From Pseudomonas sp. 8O (GTDB taxonomy: Bacteria; Pseudomonadota; Gammaproteobacteria; Pseudomonadales; Pseudomonadaceae): a stretch of 64,000 bases of DNA. Each line of letters opens with the position of its first letter. Position 1 is the first letter of the stretch. This document shows, piece after piece, positions 1-7,531 of this stretch. Location of the stretch: positions 434,001 through 498,000 of the forward strand of contig NZ_LR733267.1 in assembly GCF_902506495.1 (NCBI RefSeq), read 5' to 3'. A model generated the notes under the pieces. It saw only the letters and a list, made by a program, of their open reading frames with translations, was not told the DNA's origin and made no database searches. The position numbers and the translations under genes were made by a program.

Positions 1-497
1 TCTTTGTCGCGGTAGTTGTATTCGACCGGCGCGACCTGCTCATCGGTGGTGGCGTGATAGTCGTAGTTGAAGCGACTGCCGTAGGCGCTGTACCAGGGCA
101 GCGTCCAGCCCATGCGCCGCTTGAAGGCTTCGAGATCAGCCCGCGGCGCCCGCGAAACCAGCACCAGATTGGTGTCGCGAGCATGCAGGTGGGACTGGTG
201 GCCGATGTTGTCCACCAGGCAAGAGCAGCCGTCGCAGCCTTCGCCACGGTCCATGTGATACATGAAGTGGTAGACGATCAACTGGCTGCGCCCGTCGAAC
301 AACGCCTCCAGGCCGACTTCACCTTGCGGGCCCTGGAAGCGGTAGTCCTCTTCCACCAGCACCATGGGCAGGGCACGGCGGGCGCGATTGAGCGCGTCAC
401 GCTGGCGGGTCAGCGCCTTTTCCTGTTCGAGCAGCGCCTTGCGAGCGGCCAGCCACTGCTCACGTGTAGCGACCTCGGGGATATAACGACGGTCCAT
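1..497 (-). CDS. DUF899 family protein (C-terminus beyond window)
   Basis: The reading frame starts at the ATG read leftwards from 497 and runs off the window edge after about 165 codons, so the C-terminus is not seen. The N-terminus is a charged helix, followed by a thioredoxin-like part with the pair of cysteines in CDGCSC near residue 90 and the stretch YHFMYHMD. These match DUF899, a thioredoxin-fold family of unknown biochemical role common in Pseudomonas. The next gene on the same strand starts upstream and encodes a YCII/DGPF protein; such small enzymes-of-unknown-function genes are often neighbours. Family assignment is fairly firm, function unknown. Confidence 0.75.
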   Translation of the reverse strand, partial: MDRRYIPEVATREQWLAARKALLEQEKALTRQRDALNRARRALPMVLVEEDYRFQGPQGEVGLEALFDGRSQLIVYHFMYHMDRGEGCDGCSCLVDNIGHQSHLHARDTNLVLVSRAPRADLEAFKRRMGWTLPWYSAYGSRFNYDYHATTDEQVAPVEYNYRDK

Positions 498-525
498 GAA
501 GGTTCTCCTGCTGAACGAGGGCAGC

Positions 526-888
526 TCAGTGTTGAGCGGCCGGGTCGACATCCAGTTGGCGAACCGGCCTCACTTCCACGCAGCCGACACGGGCGGCGGG
601 AATGTGACCGGCGAGTTGGATGGCCTCGTTGAGGTCGCGCGCCTCGATCAAGTAGAAGCCGGCGAGCTGCTCCTTGGTTTCGGCGAAGGGGCCATCGGTG
701 ATGTCCAGCTTGCCGCCACGCATGCGCACGGTAGTGGCGGTCTGTACCGACTGCAGCGCCTCGGCGGCGAGCATCCGCCCGCTCTCCTGCACACGCTGGG
801 CGTAGGCGTGACACTCGCTGTCATGCGGGCTGTCGGGGGAGCTGTGCAGCTCCTGTTCGTTGGCGTAGACGAGACAGAGGTATTTCAT
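526..888 (-). CDS. YCII-related (DGPF domain) protein
   Basis: The 120-residue product begins MKYLCLVYAN and contains ITDGPFAETKEQLAGFYLIE near its middle, the hallmark of the DGPF/YCII fold (a dimeric ferredoxin-like alpha/beta barrel). Family members are small proteins of mostly unknown role, often encoded next to ECF sigma factor or DUF899 genes. The start at 888 is preceded by a GGAG ribosome site about 8 bases upstream; a longer frame upstream lacks such a site. The gene lies 28 bp upstream of the DUF899 gene on the same strand, so the two are probably co-transcribed. No sigma-factor gene is visible here. Confidence 0.8.
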   Translation of the reverse strand: MKYLCLVYANEQELHSSPDSPHDSECHAYAQRVQESGRMLAAEALQSVQTATTVRMRGGKLDITDGPFAETKEQLAGFYLIEARDLNEAIQLAGHIPAARVGCVEVRPVRQLDVDPAAQH

Positions 889-984
889 GACGCACTCCAG
901 TTCCTTGGCGGTGGATACTGGATAGTCGAACGCGGCGAGCTCATTTCGACATTGGCCGAAAAAACATCTACGCAGCCGACGAAC

Positions 985-1178
985 GGTAGGGTGCGCCGTG
1001 CGCACCTCAATACCTGCGTTAAGGGTTAGGAGTTGCTGCGCAGGCCTGTAGGGTGGGCCGGGCGGCGTTCCGCTTTGGCCCACCAATGATAGTGAGCGAA
1101 CCCCGTGTAAGGCTCAGTGCCTCGCAACAGCTGGTACAGACAGCGCCCTAAAAATCCGGTGCGCGCAGCGCACCCTAC
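985..1178. repeat. cluster of palindromic intergenic repeats
   Basis: This gap holds a GTAGGGTGCGC...GTGCGCACC unit (985-1006), a GTAGGGTGGGC...GCCCACC unit (1048-1084) and an inverted GGTGCGCGC...GCGCACCCTAC unit (1157-1179) that runs into the stop region of the GntR gene. The same motifs recur at about 7.4, 9.4, 25.8, 37.6 and 60.8 kb. They resemble Pseudomonas REP-type elements, which can fold as hairpins between genes. No gene is seen here. Confidence 0.7.
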
Positions 1179-1894
1179 TCGGGGACTTCGACGCTGACGT
1201 GAATGGCGTCGTGACGCCAGAACTCCAGGTCGCAGTCGATGATGCGTCCGTGCTGGTCACGGTTGACGCGGGTGATGCGCAGCGCCGGGCTGCCAGGTGA
1301 AACTTTCAGGCTGGTCGCCGCCTCGGTATGCAGGGCGGTGGGTACCATGTCGAAGCGCACGCGGCCGTAGTGGATGCCGTATTCGCTGGCATAGAGGTCG
1401 GTCAGCGAGCGAGTCAGGTCGAACTCGAGAATGCCTGGGAAGTAGGCCGGATTCAGGTAGTGCTCGACATACAGCACCAGGCGCCCGTCGATGCGCCGCG
1501 CGCGGCACACCTGATAGACGCTCGACAACGCCGGCAGCTCCAGCACCTGGCAGATCTGCGCGGTGGCCGGCATCAAGCGTGCACTCAGGACCTCGGTCGC
1601 CGGCACCCGCCCCTGCTCGGCCACCATGGCGTGGAAGTGGGTACGCACCAGAGGGTTGTAGGCCACCCGTTGCGGCGAAACGAACCAGCCACGACGCTCC
1701 TCGCGATAGACCAGCCCCTGCGCCTCCAACTGGCCGAGCGCCTCGCGCAGGGTGATACGCGTGGTGTCGAACAACTCGCTGAGCTTGCGCTCGGCCGGCA
1801 ACTTGCTGCCGGAGGGCAACAGGCCCCGGTCGATCTGCTCCTGCAACGCGCGGCAGATGAGGGTGACGGCCCGTGGCGCTTCTTCGCGCATCAA
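1175..1894 (-). CDS. GntR family transcriptional regulator, HutC/PhnF type (UTRA)
   Basis: The protein has 239 residues. An N-terminal winged helix (about residues 12-75) contains LPAERKLSELFDTTRITLREALGQL-type sequence, and the C-terminal two-thirds is a UTRA ligand-binding domain. This is the architecture of HutC, PhnF and NagR, which release DNA when they bind a small metabolite. It is divergent from the transporter and phosphohydrolase operon beginning at 2208, so it most likely controls that operon and itself. A 12-bp perfect palindrome lies 12 bases upstream of its ATG, and a near-identical one lies just upstream of the operon. AGGGGAAA gives the ribosome site. The effector is unknown; an organophosphorus compound is inferred from the neighbours. 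Confidence 0.88.
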   Translation of the reverse strand: MMREEAPRAVTLICRALQEQIDRGLLPSGSKLPAERKLSELFDTTRITLREALGQLEAQGLVYREERRGWFVSPQRVAYNPLVRTHFHAMVAEQGRVPATEVLSARLMPATAQICQVLELPALSSVYQVCRARRIDGRLVLYVEHYLNPAYFPGILEFDLTRSLTDLYASEYGIHYGRVRFDMVPTALHTEAATSLKVSPGSPALRITRVNRDQHGRIIDCDLEFWRHDAIHVSVEVPE

Positions 1895-1906
1895 AATTTC
1901 CCCTTT

Positions 1907-1918
1907 TGGACTAGTCCA
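1907..1918. promoter_or_regulatory. operator-like palindrome TGGACTAGTCCA
   Basis: A perfect 12-bp palindrome 12 bases upstream of the GntR-family start codon. It fits the TGGnCTAGnCCA pattern typical of operators of HutC-type GntR regulators (for example TGGTCTAGACCA). Autoregulation is inferred. Confidence 0.55.
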
Positions 1919-2169
1919 GCCCCATCACAGGGCAAAAGTCACTCACTCAAACGGGTTACAAGACTAGGCAGTCTAGATGACTGATAGATGACAGCCTTGC
2001 TGCAAGCACGCTGCATGCCACCGCCACATCCACTCACAGCCCAATAAATCAGCGACTTATCCATGGTCTACGCTTGATGAGCGCGCCAGCTGACTGCAGC
2101 TAGACATCTGCCAGCCGTGGCTGGACATAAAACTGTCATCGAAGGCGCTTAGATTGGCTCGGGTATTGC

Positions 2170-2181
2170 TGATCTAGACCA
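2170..2181. promoter_or_regulatory. operator-like palindrome TGATCTAGACCA
   Basis: One mismatch from the perfect palindrome TGGTCTAGACCA. It lies 26 bases upstream of the binding-protein ATG and close to its ribosome site, so it is well placed to block transcription of the transporter operon. It pairs with the related palindrome at 1907-1918. The rest of the 313-bp divergent gap also contains AGACT-N4-AGTCT (1961-1974). Confidence 0.55.
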
Positions 2182-2207
2182 ACATTCTCACTGCAAAGGA
2201 GTTTCCA

Positions 2208-3266
2208 ATGAAACAACTGCTGCTGGCTTCACTGATGGGCTCGGCCATCGCTCTGGCGACTTCCGCCATGGCCGAAGGCACCGACTTGCAGGCACTGGAA
2301 AAGGCTGCACGCGCCGAAGGCGCGGTGAATAGCGTGGGTATGCCTGACAGCTGGGCCAACTGGAAAGACACCTGGGCTGACCTGGCCAAACTCTATGGCC
2401 TCAAGCACCAGGACACCGACATGAGCTCGGCGCAGGAAATCGCCAAGTTCGCCGCCGAGAAAGAGAACGCCACCGCCGACATCGGCGACGTCGGCGCAGC
2501 CTTCGGTCCCATCGCCGTACAGCAGGGCGTGACCCAGCCGTACAAGCCGAGCACCTGGGCGCAGATTCCCGACTGGGCCAAGGACCAGGACGGTCACTGG
2601 ATGCTGGCCTACACCGGCTCCATCGCCTTCATCGTCAACAAGCAACTGGTCAAGGACATCCCGCGCTCCTGGGCCGATCTCAAGACCGGCACCTACAAGG
2701 TGTCCGCCGGTGACGTGAGCACCGCCGCGCAAGCGGTGAACGGCGTGCTGGCCGCCGCCATCGCCATGGGCGGCAACGAGAGCAACGTGCAGCCGGCCCT
2801 GGATTTCTACGGCGAACTGGCCAAGCAGCGTCGCCTGTCGTTGGCCAACCCGACCATCCAGACCCTGGAAAAGGGTGAAGTGGAAGTCGGCATCGTCTGG
2901 GACTTCAACGGCCTTTCCTATCGCGACCAGATCGACCCCGAGCGCTTCGAGGTACTGATCCCGTCCGACGGTTCGGTGATCTCCGGCTACAGCACCATCA
3001 TCAACAAGTGGGCGAAGAACCCCAACGCCGCCAAGCTGACCCGCGAATACATCCTCAGCGATGCCGGGCAGATCAACCTGGCCAAGGGCAACGCCCGCCC
3101 GATTCGCGCCGAGCACATCGAACTGCCGGCCGAGGTGCAGGCCAAGCTGCTGCCGCAAGAGCAGTACGCCAAGGTCCAGCCGATCAAGGATGCCGCTGCC
3201 TGGGAGGCCACTTCCAAGGCCCTGCCGCGCCTGTGGCAGGAGCACGTGATCATCAATATGAACTGA
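2208..3266 (+). CDS. ABC transporter periplasmic substrate-binding protein
   Basis: The 352-residue product has an N-terminal signal peptide (MKQLLLASLMGSAIALATSAMA, cleavage near residue 22) without a lipobox cysteine, so it should be a free periplasmic protein. The body resembles binding proteins of the iron/spermidine/2-aminoethylphosphonate cluster: an ADIGDVGAAFG segment, a GYSTIINKWAKNPNAAK segment and a C-terminal helical region. The start follows AAGGAG with good spacing. It is the first gene of a six-gene operon with a phosphohydrolase, two permeases, an ATPase and a HAD phosphatase. The ligand cannot be read from the sequence. Confidence 0.88.
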   Translation: MKQLLLASLMGSAIALATSAMAEGTDLQALEKAARAEGAVNSVGMPDSWANWKDTWADLAKLYGLKHQDTDMSSAQEIAKFAAEKENATADIGDVGAAFGPIAVQQGVTQPYKPSTWAQIPDWAKDQDGHWMLAYTGSIAFIVNKQLVKDIPRSWADLKTGTYKVSAGDVSTAAQAVNGVLAAAIAMGGNESNVQPALDFYGELAKQRRLSLANPTIQTLEKGEVEVGIVWDFNGLSYRDQIDPERFEVLIPSDGSVISGYSTIINKWAKNPNAAKLTREYILSDAGQINLAKGNARPIRAEHIELPAEVQAKLLPQEQYAKVQPIKDAAAWEATSKALPRLWQEHVIINMN

Positions 3267-3288
3267 TGCGGTCGCGACACCATTGATC

Positions 3289-3350
3289 CGTAGCCCGGAT
3301 GCAATCCGGGGCAATCGCCAAGTACGCCCCCGGATTACATCCGGGCTACG
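3289..3350. repeat. REP-like inverted repeat, CGTAGCCCGGAT family (copy 1)
   Basis: CGTAGCCCGGATGCAATCC at the left end is mirrored by GGATTACATCCGGGCTACG at the right end, making a long hairpin. Two further copies lie at 37513-37574 and 50100-50163. This copy sits inside the operon, between the binding-protein and phosphohydrolase genes, where it could stabilise or attenuate the transcript. Confidence 0.8.
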
Positions 3351-3368
3351 AGCGAAAGAGAGAACCCC

Positions 3369-4175
3369 ATGAAGCACAACGTCATCCTGGTGGTACTGGA
3401 TGGCCTGAGCTATCAGGTGGCCCAGCATGCGCTGGGTCACCTGTTGGCTTACTGCCAGGCCGGGCGCGCCGCGCTGTACAAGCTCGATTGCGCACTGCCG
3501 GCACTGTCCCGTCCGCTCTACGAATGCATTCTCACCGGCGTCGCGCCCATCGACAGCGGCATCGTGCATAACGATGTGGTGCGTCTGTCGAATCAGCGCA
3601 GCGTCTTCCACTACGCCCGTGACGCCGGCCTTAGCACTGCCGCTGCCGCCTATCACTGGGTCAGCGAGCTGTATAACCGCGCACCCTTCCAGGCCGCGCG
3701 CGACCGTCACACCAGCGACGAAGCACTGCCGATTCAGCACGGCCACTTCTATTACGCCGACCATTACCCGGATTCGCACCTGTTCGCCGACGCCGACAGC
3801 CTGCGCCAGCGCCACCAGCCGAACCTGCTGCTGGTACACCCGATGAACATCGACGATGCCGGCCACAAGCACGGCCTCGACAGCTCGCAGTACCGCAACG
3901 CCGCGCGCATGGCCGACGTGCTGCTGGCCGAATACATCCAGACCTGGCTCGACGCCGGTTACCAGATCCTGGTGACTGCCGACCACGGCATGAACAACGA
4001 CCGCAGCCACAACGGCGTGCTGCCGGAAGAGCGCGAAGTACCGCTGATCGTCCTGGGCAGCGCATTCAGTCTCGATCCTGCAGCCCGCCCGCAACAGACC
4101 GAGTTGTGCGGCACCCTCTGCCAGTTGCTCGGCGCGGCCCACGATAAACCCTGGTGCAGGGAGCTGCTTGCATGA
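3369..4175 (+). CDS. alkaline phosphatase superfamily (phosphodiesterase/nucleotide pyrophosphatase-like) hydrolase
   Basis: The 268-residue protein has the metal-site pattern of the type I phosphodiesterase/nucleotide pyrophosphatase branch: D11 in VVLDGLS, a nucleophile position S47 in PALSRP followed by the family ILTG motif, D162 and H166 in DDAGHKHG, D205-H206 in TADHGMNND and H214. No signal peptide is visible, so it should act in the cytoplasm on the imported substrate. Most relatives use threonine as nucleophile; serine here is unusual. Its stop overlaps the next start as ATGA, showing tight coupling with the permease gene. Phosphodiesters or phosphonates are the likely substrates, but the exact one is unknown. 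Confidence 0.82.
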   Translation: MKHNVILVVLDGLSYQVAQHALGHLLAYCQAGRAALYKLDCALPALSRPLYECILTGVAPIDSGIVHNDVVRLSNQRSVFHYARDAGLSTAAAAYHWVSELYNRAPFQAARDRHTSDEALPIQHGHFYYADHYPDSHLFADADSLRQRHQPNLLLVHPMNIDDAGHKHGLDSSQYRNAARMADVLLAEYIQTWLDAGYQILVTADHGMNNDRSHNGVLPEEREVPLIVLGSAFSLDPAARPQQTELCGTLCQLLGAAHDKPWCRELLA

Positions 4176-5014
4176 AGTCGTCCATTTCCAGCAAGGGTTG
4201 GGCACTGCTGTGCCTGGTCCCCTTCACCCTGTTCTTCTTCGCCTTCCAGATCGCACCGCTGGTCTGGGTGGCGAGCAACAGCCTGAATACCGCCGAAGGC
4301 TGGGGCCTGGGCAATTTCCAGCAGGCCTTCTCCTCGGCCTTCTACCGCCAGGCCATGCGTCACAGCCTGGAGGTGGCCTTCTGGTCGAGCCTGTTCGGCA
4401 TCGCCATCGCCATCATCGGCAGCTATTCGCTGCGCCAGGTCAGCAGCCGCCTGCGCGATTTCGTCATGGCGTTTTCCAACATGACCAGCAACTTCTCCGG
4501 GGTGCCGCTGGCCTTCGCCTTCATCATCCTGCTCGGCTTCAACGGCGCGCTGACCATCCTGCTCAAGCAGATGGGCGTGATCGAGGACTTCAACCTCTAT
4601 TCCAAGACCGGCCTGATCGTCCTCTACACCTACTTCCAGATTCCCCTTGGCGTGTTGCTGCTCTATCCGGCCTTCGATGCCCTGCGCGAAGACTGGCGCG
4701 AGTCGGCCGAACTGCTCGGCGCCAATACCTGGCAGTTCTGGCGCCACATCGGCCTGCCGGTGCTGACACCGGCACTGCTCGGCACCTTCGTCATCCTCCT
4801 GGCCAACGCCCTGGGCGCCTATGCCACGGTGTATGCGCTGACCACCGGCAACTTCAACATCCTGCCGATCCGTATCGCGGCGATGGTCTCCGGCGACATC
4901 TTCCTCGACCCGAACATGGCCAGCGCCCTGGCCATGGTACTGGTCGGTCTGATGACCCTGATCACCATCGTCCACCAATGGCTGCTGCGCCGGAGCTACC
5001 ATGTCACCCGCTGA
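4172..5014 (+). CDS. ABC transporter permease (first inner-membrane subunit)
   Basis: This 280-residue integral membrane protein has about six hydrophobic segments and the BPD-transporter EAA-loop region around DWRESAELLGANTWQFWRHI, which docks to the ATPase. It belongs to the binding-protein-dependent permease family used for phosphonate, polyamine and iron uptake. The ATG at 4172 is chosen because it forms an ATGA overlap with the upstream stop and has AGGGAG eight bases before it; an in-frame ATG 18 bases earlier lacks this. It overlaps the second permease gene by 14 bases. Confidence 0.88.
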   Translation: MKSSISSKGWALLCLVPFTLFFFAFQIAPLVWVASNSLNTAEGWGLGNFQQAFSSAFYRQAMRHSLEVAFWSSLFGIAIAIIGSYSLRQVSSRLRDFVMAFSNMTSNFSGVPLAFAFIILLGFNGALTILLKQMGVIEDFNLYSKTGLIVLYTYFQIPLGVLLLYPAFDALREDWRESAELLGANTWQFWRHIGLPVLTPALLGTFVILLANALGAYATVYALTTGNFNILPIRIAAMVSGDIFLDPNMASALAMVLVGLMTLITIVHQWLLRRSYHVTR

Positions 5015-5795
5015 AAAACGCTCGCCGCTGTTCCACCAACTGGTGGTCTACCTGCTGTTTCTGATCCTGCTGCTGCCGCTGCTCGGCACCCTTGTGTACT
5101 CGCTGTCCACCAGTTGGTCGGCGACCATCCTGCCCAGCGGTTTCACCTTCAAGTGGTACGTGGCGCTGTGGAGCGATACGCGCTTCCTCGCTGCCTTCGG
5201 CCGCTCGCTGCTGGTGTGCTTCGGGGCTCTGGCACTGGCGCTGCTGCTGATCCTGCCGCTGCTGTTCGTGGTCAACTACCACTTCCCCAAGCTGGACGGC
5301 GTGATGAACGTGTTGATCCTGCTGCCGTTCGCCATTCCGCCGGTAGTGTCCTCGGTCGGCCTGATGCAGCTGTTCGCGTCCGGCCCACTGCCGATCCTCG
5401 GTACGCCATGGATTCTGGTCGGCTGCTACTTCACCATCGCCCTGCCCTTCATGTACCGCGCCATCACCAACAACCTGCAGGCCATCAACCTGCGCGACCT
5501 GATGGACGCTGCCCACCTGCTCGGCGCCAGCACCTGGCGTGCGGCCTTCATGGTGGTGCTGCCCAATCTGCGCAAAGGTTTGATGGTTTCGGTGTTCCTG
5601 TCCTTCAGCTTCCTGTTCGGCGAATTCGTTTTCGCCAACCTGCTGGTGGGCAGCCGCTACGAGACGCTGCAGGTGTACCTGTACAACATGCGTAACGACA
5701 GCGGCCACTTCACCAGCGCCCTGGTGATTTCCTATTTCATGTTCGTGCTGCTGATGACCTGGGCAGCCAACCGTCTGAACAAGGACAAGTCATGA
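5001..5795 (+). CDS. ABC transporter permease (second inner-membrane subunit)
   Basis: The 264-residue membrane protein has about six transmembrane segments and an EAA-type loop (DLMDAAHLLGASTWRAAFMVV) for contact with the ATP-binding subunit. It pairs with the permease just upstream to form a heterodimeric channel. The gene overlaps both neighbours (14 bases upstream, 4 bases downstream as ATGA), so the subunits are translated in a coupled way. Confidence 0.88.
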   Translation: MSPAEKRSPLFHQLVVYLLFLILLLPLLGTLVYSLSTSWSATILPSGFTFKWYVALWSDTRFLAAFGRSLLVCFGALALALLLILPLLFVVNYHFPKLDGVMNVLILLPFAIPPVVSSVGLMQLFASGPLPILGTPWILVGCYFTIALPFMYRAITNNLQAINLRDLMDAAHLLGASTWRAAFMVVLPNLRKGLMVSVFLSFSFLFGEFVFANLLVGSRYETLQVYLYNMRNDSGHFTSALVISYFMFVLLMTWAANRLNKDKS

Positions 5796-6778
5796 GTTTT
5801 CTGCATATCCAGAATCTGCACAAAAGCTACGGCCCGACCCGTATCTTCACCGACATCAATATCGAGATTGGCCAAGGCCAATTCATCACCCTGCTCGGCC
5901 CGTCCGGTTGCGGCAAGTCCACCCTGCTGCGCTGCATCGCCGGCCTCACTGCGGTCGACGGCGGGCAGATCCTGCTAGATGGCCAGGACCTGGTGCCGAT
6001 GCCGCCGCAGAAGCGTGGCATCGGCATGGTGTTCCAGAGCTATGCGCTGTTCCCCAATATGACCGTGCAACAGAACGTCGCCTTCGGCCTGCGGATGCAG
6101 AAAGTGCCAGCCGCCGAGGCCAGCAAGCGCGTCGCCGAGGTGCTGGAACTGGTGGAGCTCAGCGACTACGCCAATCGTTACCCGCACCAGCTTTCCGGTG
6201 GTCAGTGCCAGCGCGTGGCCCTGGCCCGTTCGCTGGTCACCCGCCCGCGCCTGCTGCTGCTCGACGAGCCGCTGTCGGCCCTGGATGCGCGCATCCGCAA
6301 ACACCTGCGCGAGCAGATCCGCGCCATCCAACGCGAGCTGGGCCTGACCACCATCTTCGTCACCCACGATCAGGAAGAGGCGCTGGTCTTGTCCGACCGC
6401 ATCGTGCTGATGAACGGTGGCCAGATCGTCCAGAGCGGCGATGCCGAGACCCTCTACACCGCACCAGCCGATGCCTTTGCCGCCGGTTTCATCGGCAACT
6501 ACAACCTACTCGATGCCGATGCCGCCAGCCGCCTGCTTGGCCAACAGATCGGCAGCCGCGTGGCCATTCGTCCGGAAGCCATCCACTTCGCCGACAGCGG
6601 CATCGAGGCGCAGATTCGCAGCCACAGCCTGCTCGGCAACGTGATCCGCTACCGAGTCGAAGCCTGCGGCGTGGAGCTGCTGGTGGACGTGCTCAACCGC
6701 TCCGCCGCTGACCTGCACCACGACGGCCAGAGCGTCAGCCTGGCCATTGGCGCCGATGCGATCCGGGAGGTGGCGTGA
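5792..6778 (+). CDS. ABC transporter ATP-binding protein
   Basis: The 328-residue ATPase has Walker A GPSGCGKST at residues 36-44, the Q-loop FQSYALFPNM (81-90), signature LSGGQ (134-138), Walker B LLLLDEP with catalytic E159 and switch H192. The C-terminal third is a TOBE-like regulatory domain, as in PotA/FbpC-type importers. It powers the two permeases encoded just upstream. Its stop overlaps the HAD gene start as TGATG. Confidence 0.92.
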   Translation: MSFLHIQNLHKSYGPTRIFTDINIEIGQGQFITLLGPSGCGKSTLLRCIAGLTAVDGGQILLDGQDLVPMPPQKRGIGMVFQSYALFPNMTVQQNVAFGLRMQKVPAAEASKRVAEVLELVELSDYANRYPHQLSGGQCQRVALARSLVTRPRLLLLDEPLSALDARIRKHLREQIRAIQRELGLTTIFVTHDQEEALVLSDRIVLMNGGQIVQSGDAETLYTAPADAFAAGFIGNYNLLDADAASRLLGQQIGSRVAIRPEAIHFADSGIEAQIRSHSLLGNVIRYRVEACGVELLVDVLNRSAADLHHDGQSVSLAIGADAIREVA

Positions 6779-7431
6779 TGGCCCTGGCGATCTTCGATCT
6801 CGACGAGACCCTGATCCATGGCGACTGCGCCAGCCTGTGGACCCAGGAAATGGTGAAGATCGGCTGGGCCGATGGCGACTCCTTCCTCGCCCACGAACAG
6901 GAGCTGATGCGCCAATACGCCGCCGGCACCCTGGCCATGGAAGACTACATGGCCTTCACCCTGTCGCCGCTGGTTGGCCGTACGCCCGAGGAAGTCGCGC
7001 ATGTGGTCGAGCCCTTCGTCGAGGACGTGATCGAGCCGATCTTCTACAGCGACGCCAGTCGTACGCTGGCGGCACACCGCGCTGCGGGCGATCGCCTGCT
7101 GGTGATCTCGGCGTCGGCGCATTTCCTGGTCAGCGCCATCGCCGAACGCTTTGGCATCAATGAGGTGCTGGCCATCGACCTGGAGCAGCAACACGGTTTC
7201 TATACTGGCCGCACCCAGGGCGTGCTGACCTATCGTGAGGGCAAGGTCACCCGACTGAACGCCTGGCTCACCGAGCAGGGCGAAAGCCTGGCCGGCGCCA
7301 GCTTCTATTCCGACTCGCGCAATGACCTGCCGCTGCTGCAACGGGTGGACAAGCCTTTCACCGTCAATCCCGACCCGACTCTGCGCGCCCATGCCGAACA
7401 GGCCGGCTGGCCGATTCTCAGTTGGCGGTAG
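6778..7431 (+). CDS. HAD-IB family phosphatase (phosphoserine phosphatase-like)
   Basis: The 217-residue enzyme starts MALAIFDLDETL, giving the HAD nucleophile pair D7 and D9. ISAS near residue 105 is motif II, and YSDSRNDLPLL near residue 180 is motif IV; the helical cap in between is typical of subclass IB. The start at 6778 has GGGAGG seven bases upstream and overlaps the ATPase stop. As last gene of the operon it probably dephosphorylates the phosphomonoester produced by the hydrolase at 3369. The substrate is inferred, not known. Confidence 0.85.
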   Translation: MALAIFDLDETLIHGDCASLWTQEMVKIGWADGDSFLAHEQELMRQYAAGTLAMEDYMAFTLSPLVGRTPEEVAHVVEPFVEDVIEPIFYSDASRTLAAHRAAGDRLLVISASAHFLVSAIAERFGINEVLAIDLEQQHGFYTGRTQGVLTYREGKVTRLNAWLTEQGESLAGASFYSDSRNDLPLLQRVDKPFTVNPDPTLRAHAEQAGWPILSWR

Positions 7432-7531
7432 GGTATCGCGGGGCCGCCCAGGCCGTGCGCACCAGCGACCGTCGACGTGTACGGTCAACAAGACGAAACA
7501 CTGCTTTCAAGGTGCGCAAGGCGCACCCTAC
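7428..7531. repeat. palindromic repeat, GTAGGGT...ACCCTAC family
   Basis: It begins GTAGGGTATCGCGGGGCCGC and ends GGTGCGCAAGGCGCACCCTAC, covering the whole gap between two convergent genes and touching both stop codons. It shares the GGGGCCGCC and GTGCGCACC blocks with copies at 25839 and 37588. Confidence 0.75.

Noticed and set aside
2229..4205. A 658-codon open frame on the minus strand opposite the transporter operon
   Set aside because: It is antisense to two well-supported genes and to the repeat between them; the translation lacks recognisable domains and reflects GC-rich third positions read backwards.
1175..7431. Standard 2-aminoethylphosphonate (PhnSTUV-PhnWX) locus
   Set aside because: The transporter type fits loosely, but there is no PhnW transaminase, the HAD protein is of the IB phosphoserine-phosphatase type rather than PhnX, and an alkaline-phosphatase-superfamily enzyme is present instead.
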